Assembly: GCA_047967505.1 (NCBI GenBank)
Contig: CM106538.1
Length of the DNA stretch: 64,000 bases
Direction: 5' to 3' (one strand)
Source of the DNA: Dipteris shenzhenensis
Taxonomy: Eukaryota; Polypodiophyta; Polypodiopsida; Gleicheniales
Shown here: positions 12,178-23,727 of the stretch, piece by piece
Position numbering within the stretch: position 1 is the stretch's first letter
Layout of the letters: every line of letters starts with the position of its first letter
The notes under the pieces: model-generated
Database searches by the model: none
What the model was told of the DNA's origin: nothing
Seen by the model: only the letters and a program-made list of their open reading frames with translations
Program-made: the position numbers and the translations under genes

Positions 12178-13740
12178 AAAAGGTCAATGAGAGGTGGGCT
12201 TTTTTTAAAAAAATTTGTAGAATACACAATTGGTTGTGCTTTGATAAGTCTTAGCAAGCATCACTTTTATTGAAGAGGGGAGTCTGCATACCAGCCACCA
12301 TCCAACAAACAAATTGATAAGAACCATAGTTGAATTTAGTTGGGAAGACAGGTGTTATAAACACCCCTCCTTGTTATCGGGATCACGATAAAAAAAGTTG
12401 CTCACACTACAAACTCATAAAGCTAAATTTTGACACAATGATATACGTGTAAAATTAGTTGCGTTGTGCCGGAGGAAATGCAATTTTATTGTTATGCAAT
12501 GAAGAAAAATGTTAATGCATTTGTGTTGAGAACAAAAAAAAGGAGAAAAGAGGAGATAATAAATAAATACATAGAGCATTAAATGTAGAACTAAGATTTA
12601 GAGCAAAGAAGGGGGAAATTTTATAAGAAAGAGGAGCATAAATTAATATTTAGAGCATAAAATGCAAAATTTTAAAAGAAAGATGGGTTTTTTTTAATAA
12701 TTAAAAAGTAAGGACTTGGAAAGATTTAAGAAAGACTAAGAGCATAAAACTTGAATAAATGAAGCCTTAGAGCCCTAAATGATCAATTAAGAGAGAGAGT
12801 TTTAAGGGAAATAAAGGATGGGGAAAAGTAAAGGATTTGGGGGGAGGGGGATTGAAAAGAGAGGACCTTAATGTCCAAGTCGTAATGATAGGTGCAGGTA
12901 CAACAAGGTACAATGATGGAGTGCCACGCGATCAGAGGACCATGCACAACTGTCGAGACGTAGTGTAGAGGGGGCACGGGATTTGGGGACTATCATCGTA
13001 AAGAGACACAGAGACAGCTACAGTACAGAGACTACTAGGGAACCACAAGGAAGGGGAGCAGCTAAAGGTGAGAGGTCCATGTATGAGAGGCGCAAGAGGT
13101 GATAGGACAACAATGGGAGCAAAAGGCAAGGGGCTTAAAGTAGGTTGCAGCATTACGCAATTGATGGGATGAAGGCACGTCATTTACGAAAAATCAATCA
13201 GTTGGGCAGAGGGAGGGTTAAGAGTTTTAGAGAGGGGAGAATTTAGAGCGTAGGAGAATTATTGAGAGTGGAGGGGGTTAAGTAGCTTGTGAGGCCAGTC
13301 GGTAGTTGGAAGCGACTATCAGGCGGGGAAAAGAAGGGTCGGGGAAGATAAGGGGTTTCTTTTGGAGGGAGTAAACTAGGCGGTTGGATAGAGGTTTAAT
13401 TAGGAAGGGGAGGTTAGGGGGAGAGGGGGTTATAACTTTAGTTAAGGAAGAAATTGGGAAAATTTAGGGGGGCAAAAATAGGGGGAAATCGGAAGAAGAA
13501 CTAGGTGAAAATTGAGGGGAAAAAGAGGGGGGGTAGGAAAATTAGAAAAAATATATAAGAAAAATTTAAGGGAAATTTAAGCAGAATGAGGGGGAAATAA
13601 AGGAGAAAACTAGGGAAAAATTAGAGAGGGGGTGGAGGGAAGGAAGGGAAAAAGGAAGGGGGGAGGGGAAATTAAACATGGAAATAAAATAGGAGGAAGG
13701 GATAAAAAGTAAATTGAATGTAAAGTGGGAAAGGGATAGT
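12178..13740 (+). repeat. Repeat R, first copy (R1), truncated
   Basis: It starts at AAAGGTCAATGAGAGG, directly after the transposase GKGEHDG region, and matches 14277-15840 and 39319-40870. It is AT-rich at first and then, from about 13200, an unusually purine-rich strand dominated by GGGGA, GGAAA and AAATTT blocks. It diverges from R3 after GTAAATTGAA and runs into a TG microsatellite (13741-13764) instead of the R outer terminus. R1 resembles R3 more closely than R2 does. Confidence 0.8.
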
Positions 13741-13790
13741 ATGTGTGTGTGTGTGTGTGTGTGTACCCAACTTAACCCCAATAGGATACA

Positions 13791-13841
13791 ACACACTAGG
13801 TGAGACAGTAGGTCATCACCTAGTGTGATGACCTACTGTCT
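13791..13841. other. Two mutually exclusive perfect hairpins
   Basis: AGACAGTAGGTCATCAC (13803-13819) pairs perfectly with 13825-13841 across a 5-base loop. CACACTAGGTGA (13792-13803) pairs perfectly with 13816-13827. The two stems overlap, so only one can form at a time. The element sits at the junction between the TG microsatellite that truncates R1 and the spacer before R2, and has no counterpart in the second block. It may be a junction product of a foldback or of repair. Confidence 0.75.
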
Positions 13842-14276
13842 ACCTGAAGAGGAATAGAAGTGTTGTTTAAGGATTGGAAAGGATGTATTAGAGTATGGTG
13901 AGTTTGAAATTAGACAAGCAAGGGTAATTATTTAAGAAGAGTCTATGGTAGGTAGAAAGTTAAGAAATACCTAGGAATTATTTAAGATAGAAGATTTATT
14001 TTGGGGATACTATGGGAATCGTTTGGGCTAGTAGAGCAAGATGAAAAGGGTAAGTGGGGAAGAGAGAATTGCTCAGCGAGCAAAGAAGTGAGTCAAGAGG
14101 CAAGAAGGCCTTAATGACTTAAATATACTATGTGCAACCGTCAAAGTTACAGGGGAAACATTATTGTGTGCTTTAGACTTGACAAGACCCCTTTCCATAG
14201 TGAAATGAAAACAATGTAGCTCAAAAGAGAGAGCAATTGTCATTAATGAAAAATATTAAACGCTAATGTTTTGTCA
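13842..14276. other. Spacer between R1 and R2
   Basis: About 435 bp with no ORF, repeat or motif that I recognise. It is absent from the second block, where a single R copy (R3) takes the place of R1, this spacer and R2. Confidence 0.5.
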
Positions 14277-16528
14277 AAAAGGTCAATGAGAGGTGGGCTT
14301 TTTAAAAAAAAATTTGTAGAATGCACAATTATTCAAAAGGTTGTGCTTTGATAAGTCGTAGCAAGCATCACTTTTATTGAAGAGGGGAGTCTGCATATGT
14401 GCCACCATCCAAAAAACAAATTGATAAGAACCATATTTGAATTTAGTTGGGAAGACAGGTTTCATAAACACCCCTCCCTTGTTATTGGGATCACAATCAA
14501 AATAGTTGCTCATGCTACAAACTCATAAAGCTAAATTTTGACACAATGATATACGTGTAAAATTAGTTGGGTTGTGCTGAAGGACAGGCAATTTTATTGT
14601 TATGCAATGAAGAAAAATGTTAATGCATTCATGCTGAGAACAAAAAAAAGGGGGAACGAGGAGATAATAAATAAATACATAGAGCATTAAACGTCAAACT
14701 AAGATTTAGAGCAAAGAAGGGGGAAATTTTATAAGAAAGAGGAGCATAAATTAATATTTAGGGCATAAAATGCAAAATATTAAAAGAAAGACAGAGTTTT
14801 TATAAAAATAATAATAATTTAAAAATAAGCACTTAGAAAGACTTAAGAAAGACTAAGAGCATAAAAATTAAATAAATGAAGCCTTAGAGCCCTAAATGAT
14901 CAATTAAGAGTTTAAAGGGAAATAAAGGATGGGGAAAAGTAAAGGATTTGGGGGGGGGGGGATTGAAAAGAGAGGACCTTAATGTCCAAGTCGTAATGAT
15001 AGGTGCAGGTACAACAAGGTACAATGATGGAGTGCCACATGATCAAAGGACCATGCACAACTGGAAAGGAGTCGAGAGGTAGTGTAGAGGGGGAACAGGA
15101 TTTGGGGACTATTGTAAAGAGATGCAAAGACAGCTACAGGGCAGAGACTACTAGGGAACCACAAGGAAGAGTAGCAGCTAAAGGTGAGAGGTCCACGTAC
15201 GAGAGGTGCAAGAGGTGATAGGACAATGATGGGAGCAAAAGGCAAGGGGCTTAAAGTAGGTTGAAGGCATTACACTATCGATGGGATGAAGGCATGTCGT
15301 CGACAAAAAATCAATTAGTCGGACAGAGGGAGGGTTAAGAGTTTTAGAGAGGGGATAATTTAGAGCATAGGAGAATTATTGAGAGTGGAGGGGGTTAAGT
15401 AGCTTGTGAGGCCAGTTGGTAGTTGGAAGCGACTACCAGGCAGGGAAAAGAAGGGTTGAGGAAGACAAGGGGTTTCTTTTGGAGGGAGTAAACTAGGTGG
15501 TTGGGTAGAGGTTAAATTAGGGAGGGGATGTTAGGGGGAGAGGGGGTTATAGGTTTACTTAAGGAAGAAATTGGGAAATTTTAGGGGGAATTTAGGGGGG
15601 CAAAAATAGGGGAAAATCGAGAGCAGAACTAGGTGAAAATTGAGGGGAAGAAGAGGGGGGGTTAGGAAAATTAGAAAAAATATATAGGAAAAATTTAAGG
15701 GAAATTTAAGCAGAATGAGGCGGAAATAAAGGAGAAAACTAGGGAAAAATTAGAGAGGGGGTGGGGGGAAGGAAGGGAAAAAGGGAGGGGGGGGGGAATT
15801 AAACATGGAAATAAAATAGGGGGAAGTGTAAATTGGGAAAGGGGTAGTAAGTGTGTGTGTGTTGCTTGCTCTTCCTTTTTTATCACCCTAGAATCATATG
15901 CAAAAATCTTAAATATTATATTCTCTACGATCGAGAAGGGCCTGAAGATGGAGGAGATTGAAGGCTGGAGTGGAAGGGGAAAACCAATTCGTGGGAGGAT
16001 CTAGGGCCTAATGCTCTTCCTTTTTTGTCACCTTGAGCTAGAACCCCTAGGGCCTAATGCTAAACCTGGACCTGCTGGAAGCATATAGCTAGGATCCAAA
16101 TCGTGAAACCTTAGACCCATACCAAAGCTGGCAACTTCAAAACTTGAACATAGGACCTGGTATCCCAGTATTCAAGACAGAATGTAACCCAAAATCTGAT
16201 ATTTGAGATCACAATTTAGAACACTAAAACCCAAAGCTCATAAACCTAGCCTAGACCTAAACATTGGATCCAGATCCCAAAAATTGAGCCCAAAGCTTGT
16301 AGAATATGAAGCTTGGAATGTGGAATCTAAAACTTAGATCGAGGACATTAGAACTTGTAACTTGGATAAGAAACATATAGCATCAAAATACTAGAATACC
16401 AAATCTAAGGTTTGGATGTATCCATCCACCGTCTCCAGAAAATGGCACTATTTCCATTCTTCAAAATTTCCTCCATCTTAATGTCACAATTGTAAGATTG
16501 TGGAGAATGTCACTAGTGCCATTCCCCC
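14277..16528 (+). repeat. Repeat R, second copy (R2), with complete outer end
   Basis: It begins with the same AAAGGTCAATGAGAGG boundary as R1, so it starts within the 3' part of the transposase gene. It runs through the purine-rich section, then carries an extra stretch at about 15840-16030 that R3 lacks. It continues with the outer section (from GTCACCTTGAGCTAG) to the terminus CCATTCCCCC at 16528. It is the most diverged of the R copies. Possession of both the transposase tail and the outer terminus suggests that R is the 3' end of the transposase-bearing element. Confidence 0.8.
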
Positions 16529-17041
16529 ATTGCATAAGCATGACATTGCACTAGCCCTTAGATGATGGAGTCACTATCTACCTTAATGGTTCCTCTTTCT
16601 ACCATTTGATATAACTAGTTATTCTTGCAGAAATCCCCTCTTTTATTGTCTCTATTTTTTGGTTCCTTCAGCCCATAGCAGCAAGGCTATTTTGGCTACT
16701 TTTTACAATGCTCAAGAACACAATCAGATGACATGTGTACAAGAAAATCCACACAAAATAGAGGTATGTATAGTAATATTGATAGCAAAAATACCAAGTT
16801 ATATATTGCTCTAAGGTATGACAAAAGAGGCACAATCTACATAACACCTAAAGCCCATTGCCTACACATAACAAACACAACACACAATCTTCACAACCCT
16901 TTTCCAAATCTCTCAACAAAATCCAAACATCATACTTGAATCAAAATCCGTACAAGGTTTTGAATTGCAAGAAGATATCCCAATTCAAAAACCATATATA
17001 ATTGCAAAGGCATCATAATAAGACACTCTACAAAAATATTG

Positions 17042-17081
<40 letters not shown>

Positions 17082-17338
17082 CCATGCACACCAAATTCCA
17101 TGTATTCTAGAATATGTGTATGAGACTAATGGACCCTTCTACAAATTTTGGAAACTTTTTGTTGGTGTTTAGAAGTGGGTAGATGAAACTGGTGTGTTGC
17201 TCAATCCCCATGTTGTAGATGGTACACAATTTTGCTCTTGGTGTAGCTTCTCCATGGAGGATCCCAATTCCACTCCCAAATTTTTGGATCTATTGTGCAT
17301 TAGTGCGTGGAACATCCATCCCATGGGATAGGTGATTT
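16529..17338. other. Flank shared by both blocks, with GA microsatellite
   Basis: This AT-rich, ORF-poor stretch follows the R terminus and is repeated at 41395-42240. A (GA)n run at about 17047-17080 is roughly half as long as its counterpart. No gene is apparent, apart from a possible last exon of the minus-strand gene ending near 17330. Confidence 0.7.
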
Positions 17339-20300
17339 TCATACCTTATCTTCATTTGTAGTGATGTCACCATGAAGCATCTTAGAAAATGTCATCTCAT
17401 TCATATCAGCATTCGCTTCACCATAAGAATCCTGATATAAAATATTTAAAATAGATGAATTGTGAATAACTGAATGGTTAATAATACTTTTTCATAATAG
17501 AAGAAAACTCATGATTGAAACTTACACACCTGATCAGAGTGATAATACTCAAACCCTTCGAATCTCTTCGCCATGAACTTATCTATCTACACAAAAGAAC
17601 ATATGATTTTATTAAAGAAAACATTTTATATTCTTTATAAAAGTAAAAACATATCTTTTATTGGAAATGCTTCAACAACATCAGATGTTGGACATCCTTG
17701 TCCATAAAATTCTCCTCCAATAGAAACTGAATTTCCAATAGACTGCCAATGAATTGAATAATCCAAGTAAGCTGTCACATAAATTACACGAAAAAGTATA
17801 ATTTTTTACTAAAAGTAGAGAACCATTCAAGGTATTAATATAAACATACCTTCTCTGAAATTGGATTACGTGGAGACTCGTCAATACAAGGAGTAGTTGC
17901 TTGAGGCTCCATATATCTCTAAAAAGTTTCAAATAGACATACAAAGTGTTATTAAACTCTTATATATCACTTTAAAATCCAAAGGAATGAGAACATAGTT
18001 CAATTGGTATACGATATTCTTATTTTTTCTTGGAAAAACATATCTTTCAAATGCGTCAACAACCTGAGATATGGAATATCCTTGTTCATGAAATTCCCCT
18101 CTAATAGAAATAGAATCTCCAATAGACTGCTAAAGAGTTAAATAATCCAAGTAAGAAGTGGCACAAATTATGCAAATAAATACAAAATTTTTACTTCATG
18201 CTAGAGAACCATTAAATGTATTGAACATACCTTCTCTGAAATTGGATTACGTGGAGACTCATCGATACAAGGAGTAGTTGCTTGAGGCTCCATATATCTC
18301 TAAAAAGTTTCAAATAGACATACAAAATTTTATTAAACTCTTATATATCACTTTAAAATCCAAAGGAATGAGAACTTAGTTCAATTGGTATACGATATTC
18401 TTATTTTTTCTTGGAAAAACATATCTTTCAAATGCGTCAACAACACCTGAGATGTTGAATATCCTTGTTCATGAAATTCCCCTCTAATAGAAATAGAATC
18501 TCCAATAGACTGCTAAAGAGGTAAATAATCTAAGTAAGAAGTGGCACAAATTATGCATATAAATACAAAATTTTTACTTCATGCTAGAGAACCATTAAAT
18601 GTATTGAACATACCTTCTTTGAAATTGAATTATACGGAGACTTGTCAATACAAGGACTAGTTGCTTCATGCTCCAAATTTCTGTGAACTTTGCTCATTTC
18701 GTCCTTTGAAACACAATAGAATACATTGACTAGATCATATCTATATTACAAATATACAGTTTTATAAAATATCACATAATTGAAAAGCCAACTCACATTA
18801 TTTACAAGGGTCCTCTTCTTCGAGTATTTCTTGCTAGACTGCTTTGAGGAGATCCACCACCTGTATATATCTTCCTCTCTCCAGCTATATTCAACTCCAC
18901 TAAACTTTAGAGGCACTATCTCATGATGACGCTCATGGATGATGCCTTTAATATGCTGTTGTTCTTCCTTTTTATGCCGTAGATCTATAACAGTCTCTAT
19001 TCCCTCGAACCACCTTCGTACACGACGGTAGTTTTCTAACAATAGAGAATGCTGGTCTCTGAAGCACTTTTCTAGGAGCTCTTTCCCATATAGCTTGTTC
19101 TTATCCCTACTATTCATTTTGGGTGGTTTAAACACCTCATCATATGTAGGTGTAAAACTTGCCCCTGAGATCGGAGGAACAGAAACTTGAGATTTATCTT
19201 GCAAAGAGAGACGCTCCTTGTTCTCTTTGAAGGACACATCCTTTGATGCATCTCCCATAGGCATTTTCCCTATATAAAAAACATACATGCCATATATTTA
19301 GCCACCTAGATTCTCCAAGTGCATAACATACATGCTTACAAATCAGCCCCTTCTTTCTCTAAATGCAATGAATACAGCCCATAAATTCATAAAACAGTTC
19401 TCTTCACCTAAAAATTCAGCCTTCTCCCTTAAATCCAAGTGCATAAAGTCAGCCCCCTCCCTTACATCCAAAAGCATAACATACATGCTTACAAATGCAT
19501 AACATACACACTTACAGTCAGCCACCTTTTTTCTCCAAATGCATAACATACATGCTTACAAAATCAGCATAACATACATGCATAACATACATGTTCAACC
19601 CCTTCTTTCTCAAAATGCATAACATAAATCCAACAAAAAATGACATACCTTTAATTGAACTAACCATGGAATCCATGAGTCAAAGGAAACTTGCATCTTC
19701 ACTCATCATTTTCTTTAGTAGCGCCGCCATATCCATGTTGTTGCTAGCCATCTTGATCCTGCACAACATAAGCATAAAAAAGTATAGTTATTGTTAGTAT
19801 CAAATAAAAACACACAAAATAGAAATAGATGTAAAAGGAAATCAAATACCAAATCTGTTTTCGAATTCCTTGAATGATGCTAACTCTATTATTGATATCT
19901 CTCATTAAAGAGCTCATGTACTTTGAAAACATATTCACATGAGATAAATCGAACCCATAAATCGAATCCAATGCTAGTATGTTTCTGGAAGTTGGACCAA
20001 TATTTTACTCAGACTCGATCTTTTTGCACCTTCATGTGTTGTAGACCTAGGACCACCCATATCTCCAAATAGAATTTTAAGCATACTATCTTGAAACTCC
20101 ACTGAAGCTTGATGTCCATCCCAAAGAGCTTGCAACTCAATCAATCTTTGTATGATTTTATCAGCGAGAGATAAATGGCTATCCTCTCCTAAAGCATCCA
20201 TGTTATCCTCATCATCATCCAACCTATCCTGTTCATGCATATCAGTAAATTCATCGATCCCTTCCATCTGATGCATAGGCTCATTGTTCTCCTCTTCTTC

Positions 20301-20726
20301 AGGTCCAGAAGAGCTAAGGTGTGGAGCATGCAAACCAAGATTTTTTGCAATAGTTTCAAATTGCTCATCGACTTGCATATGCCTTGCATAAGTTGATGGA
20401 GCGACCAAGTGGCCACCATGGCAATAAGTTTCACATCTACACCATACCCGCCTCCGTCGATTAGATGATTCAATGAGTTCTTCATTCACTGCAGTATCAT
20501 TGTCATCAAAGTTCTCCTCATTCACATTCCTCAAAATTGATGCGTGTAAGTTTCCAATGGAGTCTTCTTGCAAATGCACATAATATGTCCTCCGGCTCAC
20601 ATGTTGATAGCCAAGAGGCGAATGCCTACACCTATAATTGCATCTACATCTCCGTAGGCTATCATCTGTTGCCATCTGGAATAAGGCACATGTAATCATA
20701 AATAAAACACCCCAGAGAACAAACAC
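17332..20726 (-). pseudogene. Multi-exon gene of unknown function, probably transposon-derived
   Basis: The first long stretch (20726-19974, 250 codons) has two Cys/His clusters, CRCNYRCRHSP and CRCETYCHGGHLVAPST, followed by YARHM. That spacing resembles the N-terminal zinc-binding region of some TNP2/CACTA-type transposases. An acidic segment follows. A frameshift near 19975 leads to DSIYGFDLSHVNMFSKYM. Further exons with canonical borders: 19269-18797 (TATAG acceptor, GTGAGT donor), three near-copies of a 69-bp exon (see separate entry), a short exon encoding IDKFMAKRFEGFEYY near 17530-17585, and DSYGEANADMNE near 17360-17430. An in-frame TGA near 19678 breaks the exon at 19650-19750. No transposase core is visible, so it could be a TnpA-like partner, an internally deleted element or a host gene. 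Confidence 0.5.
17850..18690 (-). repeat. Tandem triplication of an exon plus intron (period about 380 bp)
   Basis: A 69-bp exon at 17850-17918 recurs at 18231-18299 and about 18614-18682. The first two are nearly identical and keep a TTTTTAG acceptor and a GTATGT donor; they read RYMEPQATTPC..ISEK on the minus strand. The third is more diverged and reads RNLEHEATSPC. The intervening sequence, including a second putative exon starting SIG(N/D)S(V/I)SI, is duplicated too. The length (69 bp) is a multiple of three, so the number of copies would not shift the frame. Confidence 0.75.
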
Positions 20727-21120
20727 TTATATAAGCTCAACAAAGTCCATCACAAGCATAGAGACATAGCATTTATAAACATGTATAAAGACATTTAAAA
20801 TAAAAACACATAGTAGGGTCCTAAGTATGGGCAACTAGTGCCAGTCATATAGACGGCCTCCCAACAGATATCATCAAAGCAGCCTCACCCATGGTAAAAC
20901 CATAGGTAAGCCGTTGTAGGCCATGCAAATGCACACCCTAGCAACGACTCCATGGATAAAGAAGGACTATACCCGTGAGATTTTGTCACTTCTGGTACTT
21001 AGCTCCCACACATAGGACCATAGATACATGTCTAGCATAGCATAAGTGCATAGCATATCATAACATAAAAATGAAACTGCCATACCATAAGCTAATAAAA
21101 GAAATATTGCCATACCATAA
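20727..21120. other. Intergenic stretch, nothing recognised
   Basis: No ORF or structured element stands out between the minus-strand gene and the minisatellite; GCATA words begin to appear from about 21020. Confidence 0.5.
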
Positions 21121-22600
21121 GCTAATAAAAGAAACAATGGCATTCACATAGGCACAAACACCAATAGAAACATCCATAAAGCATAAAGCATAAAGCATAA
21201 AACATGCATAAAGAATTAGGCATATAGGCATTCACATAGGCATATAGACATATAGAAGCATAGACTAAAGAAGCATAGGCAAATAGGCATTCACATAAAG
21301 CATAGAAATAGGCATTCACATAAAGAATACACTTAATAGGCATAGAAGCATAGACTAATAGGCATTCACATAGGCATATAGACATAGAAGCATAGACTAA
21401 AGAAGCATAGGCAAATAGGCATTCACATAAAGCATAGCGATAGGCATTAAGCATAAAGAAGGCATCCATAAACATTTAAAGAGTCCATCCATAAAGCATA
21501 AAGCATAAAACATGCATATAGAAGCATAGACTAAAGAAGCATAGGCAAATAGGCATTCACATAAAGCATAGAAATAGGCATTCACATAAAGCATACACTT
21601 AATAGGCATAGAAGCATAGACTAATAGGCATTCACATAGGCATATAGATATAGAAGAAAGACTAAAGAAGCATAGGCAAATAGGCATTCACATAAAGCAT
21701 AAACTTAATAGGCATTCACATAAAGCATAGCGATAGGCATTAAGCATAAACAAGGCATCCATAAACATTTAAAGAGTCCATCCATAAAGCATAAAGCATA
21801 AAACATGCATATAGAATTAGGCATATAGGCATTCACATAGGCATATAGACATATAGAAGCATAGACATAGGCATACATAAACATAGATGCATAGACATAT
21901 AGGACCATAGATATGTGTCTAGCATAAACCCAATGAAACATAGAAGCACAAACAATGGCATTCACATAGGCACAAACAATAACATAGACATATAGAAACA
22001 CCAATAGAAACATAGGCATAGACTATAGCATAAATAGCATAGAAGCATGTAGAAACATAGGCAAGCATAAACATAGGCATTCATCAATGGAAAAGAAGGC
22101 ATCCATAAACATTTAAAGAGTAGATCCATAAAGCATAAAGCATAAAACATGCATATAGAATTAGGCATATAGGCATTCACATAAAGCATAGAAATAGGCA
22201 TTCACATAAAGCATAAACTTAATAGGCATAGAAGCATAGACTAATAGGCATATAGACAAATAGGCAAATAGGCATAGGCATTCACATAGGCATATAGAAG
22301 GATAGACATTCATTAAATAAGCATAAAGCATATACTAGCATTCACATAAAGTATAGAAGCATAAGGCATAAACATCAAGCATAAAATAAGGCACGCAATG
22401 GCATTCATTAAATAGACTAAAGAAGCATAGGCAAATAGGCATTCACATAAAGCATAAAGCAAATAGAAGCATAGGCAAATAGGCATTCACATAAAGCATA
22501 TAGACATATAGAAGCATAGGCAAATAGGCATAAAGCATAAAGTAGGCATTCACATAAGCATATAGACATATAGAAGCATAGACATAGGCATACATAAACT
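21120..22600. repeat. Degenerate GCATA-rich minisatellite
   Basis: About 1.5 kb is built from variants of short words such as AAAGCATA, TAGGCATTCACATA, ATAGAAGCATAG and TAGGCAAATAGGCAT in shifting order. Longer blocks recur, for example the phrase running from GGCATCCATAAACATTTAAAG to AAAACATGCATATAG at about 21450, 21750 and 22100. This suggests repeated unequal exchange on top of a short-unit array. The many minus-strand ORFs (Met-Pro-Ile-Cys-Leu patterns) are products of the repeat. The minus-strand reading contains no stops for long spans only because of the word composition. Confidence 0.85.
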
Positions 22601-23720
22601 TATTACGAGATAGGATTTGTGGCATGGGAGGCATATATATTAAGAGAGGATTCTTTAGGATAGAAAATGGGGGTTAATGCTGGAACATTCCTTGGTCAAA
22701 GGATCGAATTAGTACTAACCTGGAAATTGCTGCCCAAGGTGAGCTGACTGCGTTGCAATCGACCTGTTGGGAGTTCACCTCGGAATGTACCCTAATGCCT
22801 CGATCCTCCCAATGTTTATGTCGCAATCGATACTCTTGGGAGTTGCAACTACTCACGGAGTCAAGGGCAATGGGCAACGTACGCCCCGGTCGTGAGTTGC
22901 TTCGAATGGTGCACTGCAGCAGCTAGTACACTGCATGTATAGATCACCCTTTTATTGCCTGCAGCTGCAGGGCGAATGGAATATCGGAACTGGCCTGGGC
23001 GCGGTGTACTAACTGCTAGTGTAGTAGCTGCTGGCCAAAAAATCAGAGCTGCTGGCCGAGCGCCTGCAATGTAGATGAATAAGGTGCCGCGCACGAGCAG
23101 CTGATCGATATGGTGCTTTGGTGGTACGCTAACGCGTATGGGAGTACAAGAAAGGTGTGGCATGTTAGCCCACCATTTAATTTCACTACTTTCTTTTGGA
23201 TTTGGTGGTTTACGTACAAGAGAAAGGATTGGTAGTTGGTGCAAGGGAAAGTGTTGGTGTTTGGTTTATGTAAAAGGAAAAGGTTGGTGTGGCTATGCTA
23301 GTAAATTTCTCCCTCTTAAACTTACTTTGGTCTTGTAAATTTCAAGATGTTAAAAATAATATTGACTATAGGTGATTTTGTGACAATTGATATCTAACGC
23401 TGGTCATGTTCAAGTTCCAACTTTATCATTTTGAATATCATATTGAATTTCGTATATATCAATGCTTGCAATTATTACACTAAACCTAAGAGCCGTGCGA
23501 AGTTTCATCCCCATGTGCGTATTTAAAATTAAGAGTATGATTTTGAATTTCAAATATCTCAATTCACACATCTAATACATAATGTATTTTAAAAATAATG
23601 CCGTGTGTCGTAATTGTAAACATTAAGCATTGAAAAAGTGCTTGCAAAAATGCATGCACTTCGATGTTATACTTCACCCAATCCGTATCATGCACAATCT
23701 TCTTTACTACATGTGAGATT
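22601..23720. other. Unassigned stretch
   Basis: No gene or repeat family is recognised. The part at about 22860-23130 is richer in GC, with several GCTGC words; the remainder is AT-rich. A 127-codon minus-strand ORF (23244-22861) shows no motif that I can name. Confidence 0.4.
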
Positions 23721-23727
23721 TTGGATT

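Larger units (their letters stand above)
2683..17338 (+). repeat. Segmental duplication, copy 1
   Basis: This block is repeated in direct orientation at 30713-42240. Landmarks keep a constant offset of 27,141 bp from gene A to the transposase pseudogene. The offset is about 28,030 bp in the helicase, because this copy alone holds the LTR-like insertion at 4516-5482. It falls to 24,866 bp at the end of R, because this copy alone has an extra R copy. Homology starts near the shared phrase ACTATGAAAACTTTAGG and ends at GGTGATTTTCAT. It runs about 810 bp past the R terminus, so the duplication is not simply one transposon jumping with R as its end. By eye, divergence is about 4% in the helicase but about 1% or less from gene A onward. 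Confidence 0.9.

Noticed and set aside
1-16528. Calling the whole of 1-16528 one simple TIR transposon
   Set aside because: The left arm matches R3 at 41394 better than R2 at 16528, and the homology between blocks extends beyond R, so a single-element model is not established.
21122-22634. Several minus-strand ORFs of 60-117 codons rich in Cys, Leu, Tyr and Ala
   Set aside because: They arise from the GCATA-type minisatellite; the peptide is just the repeat translated.
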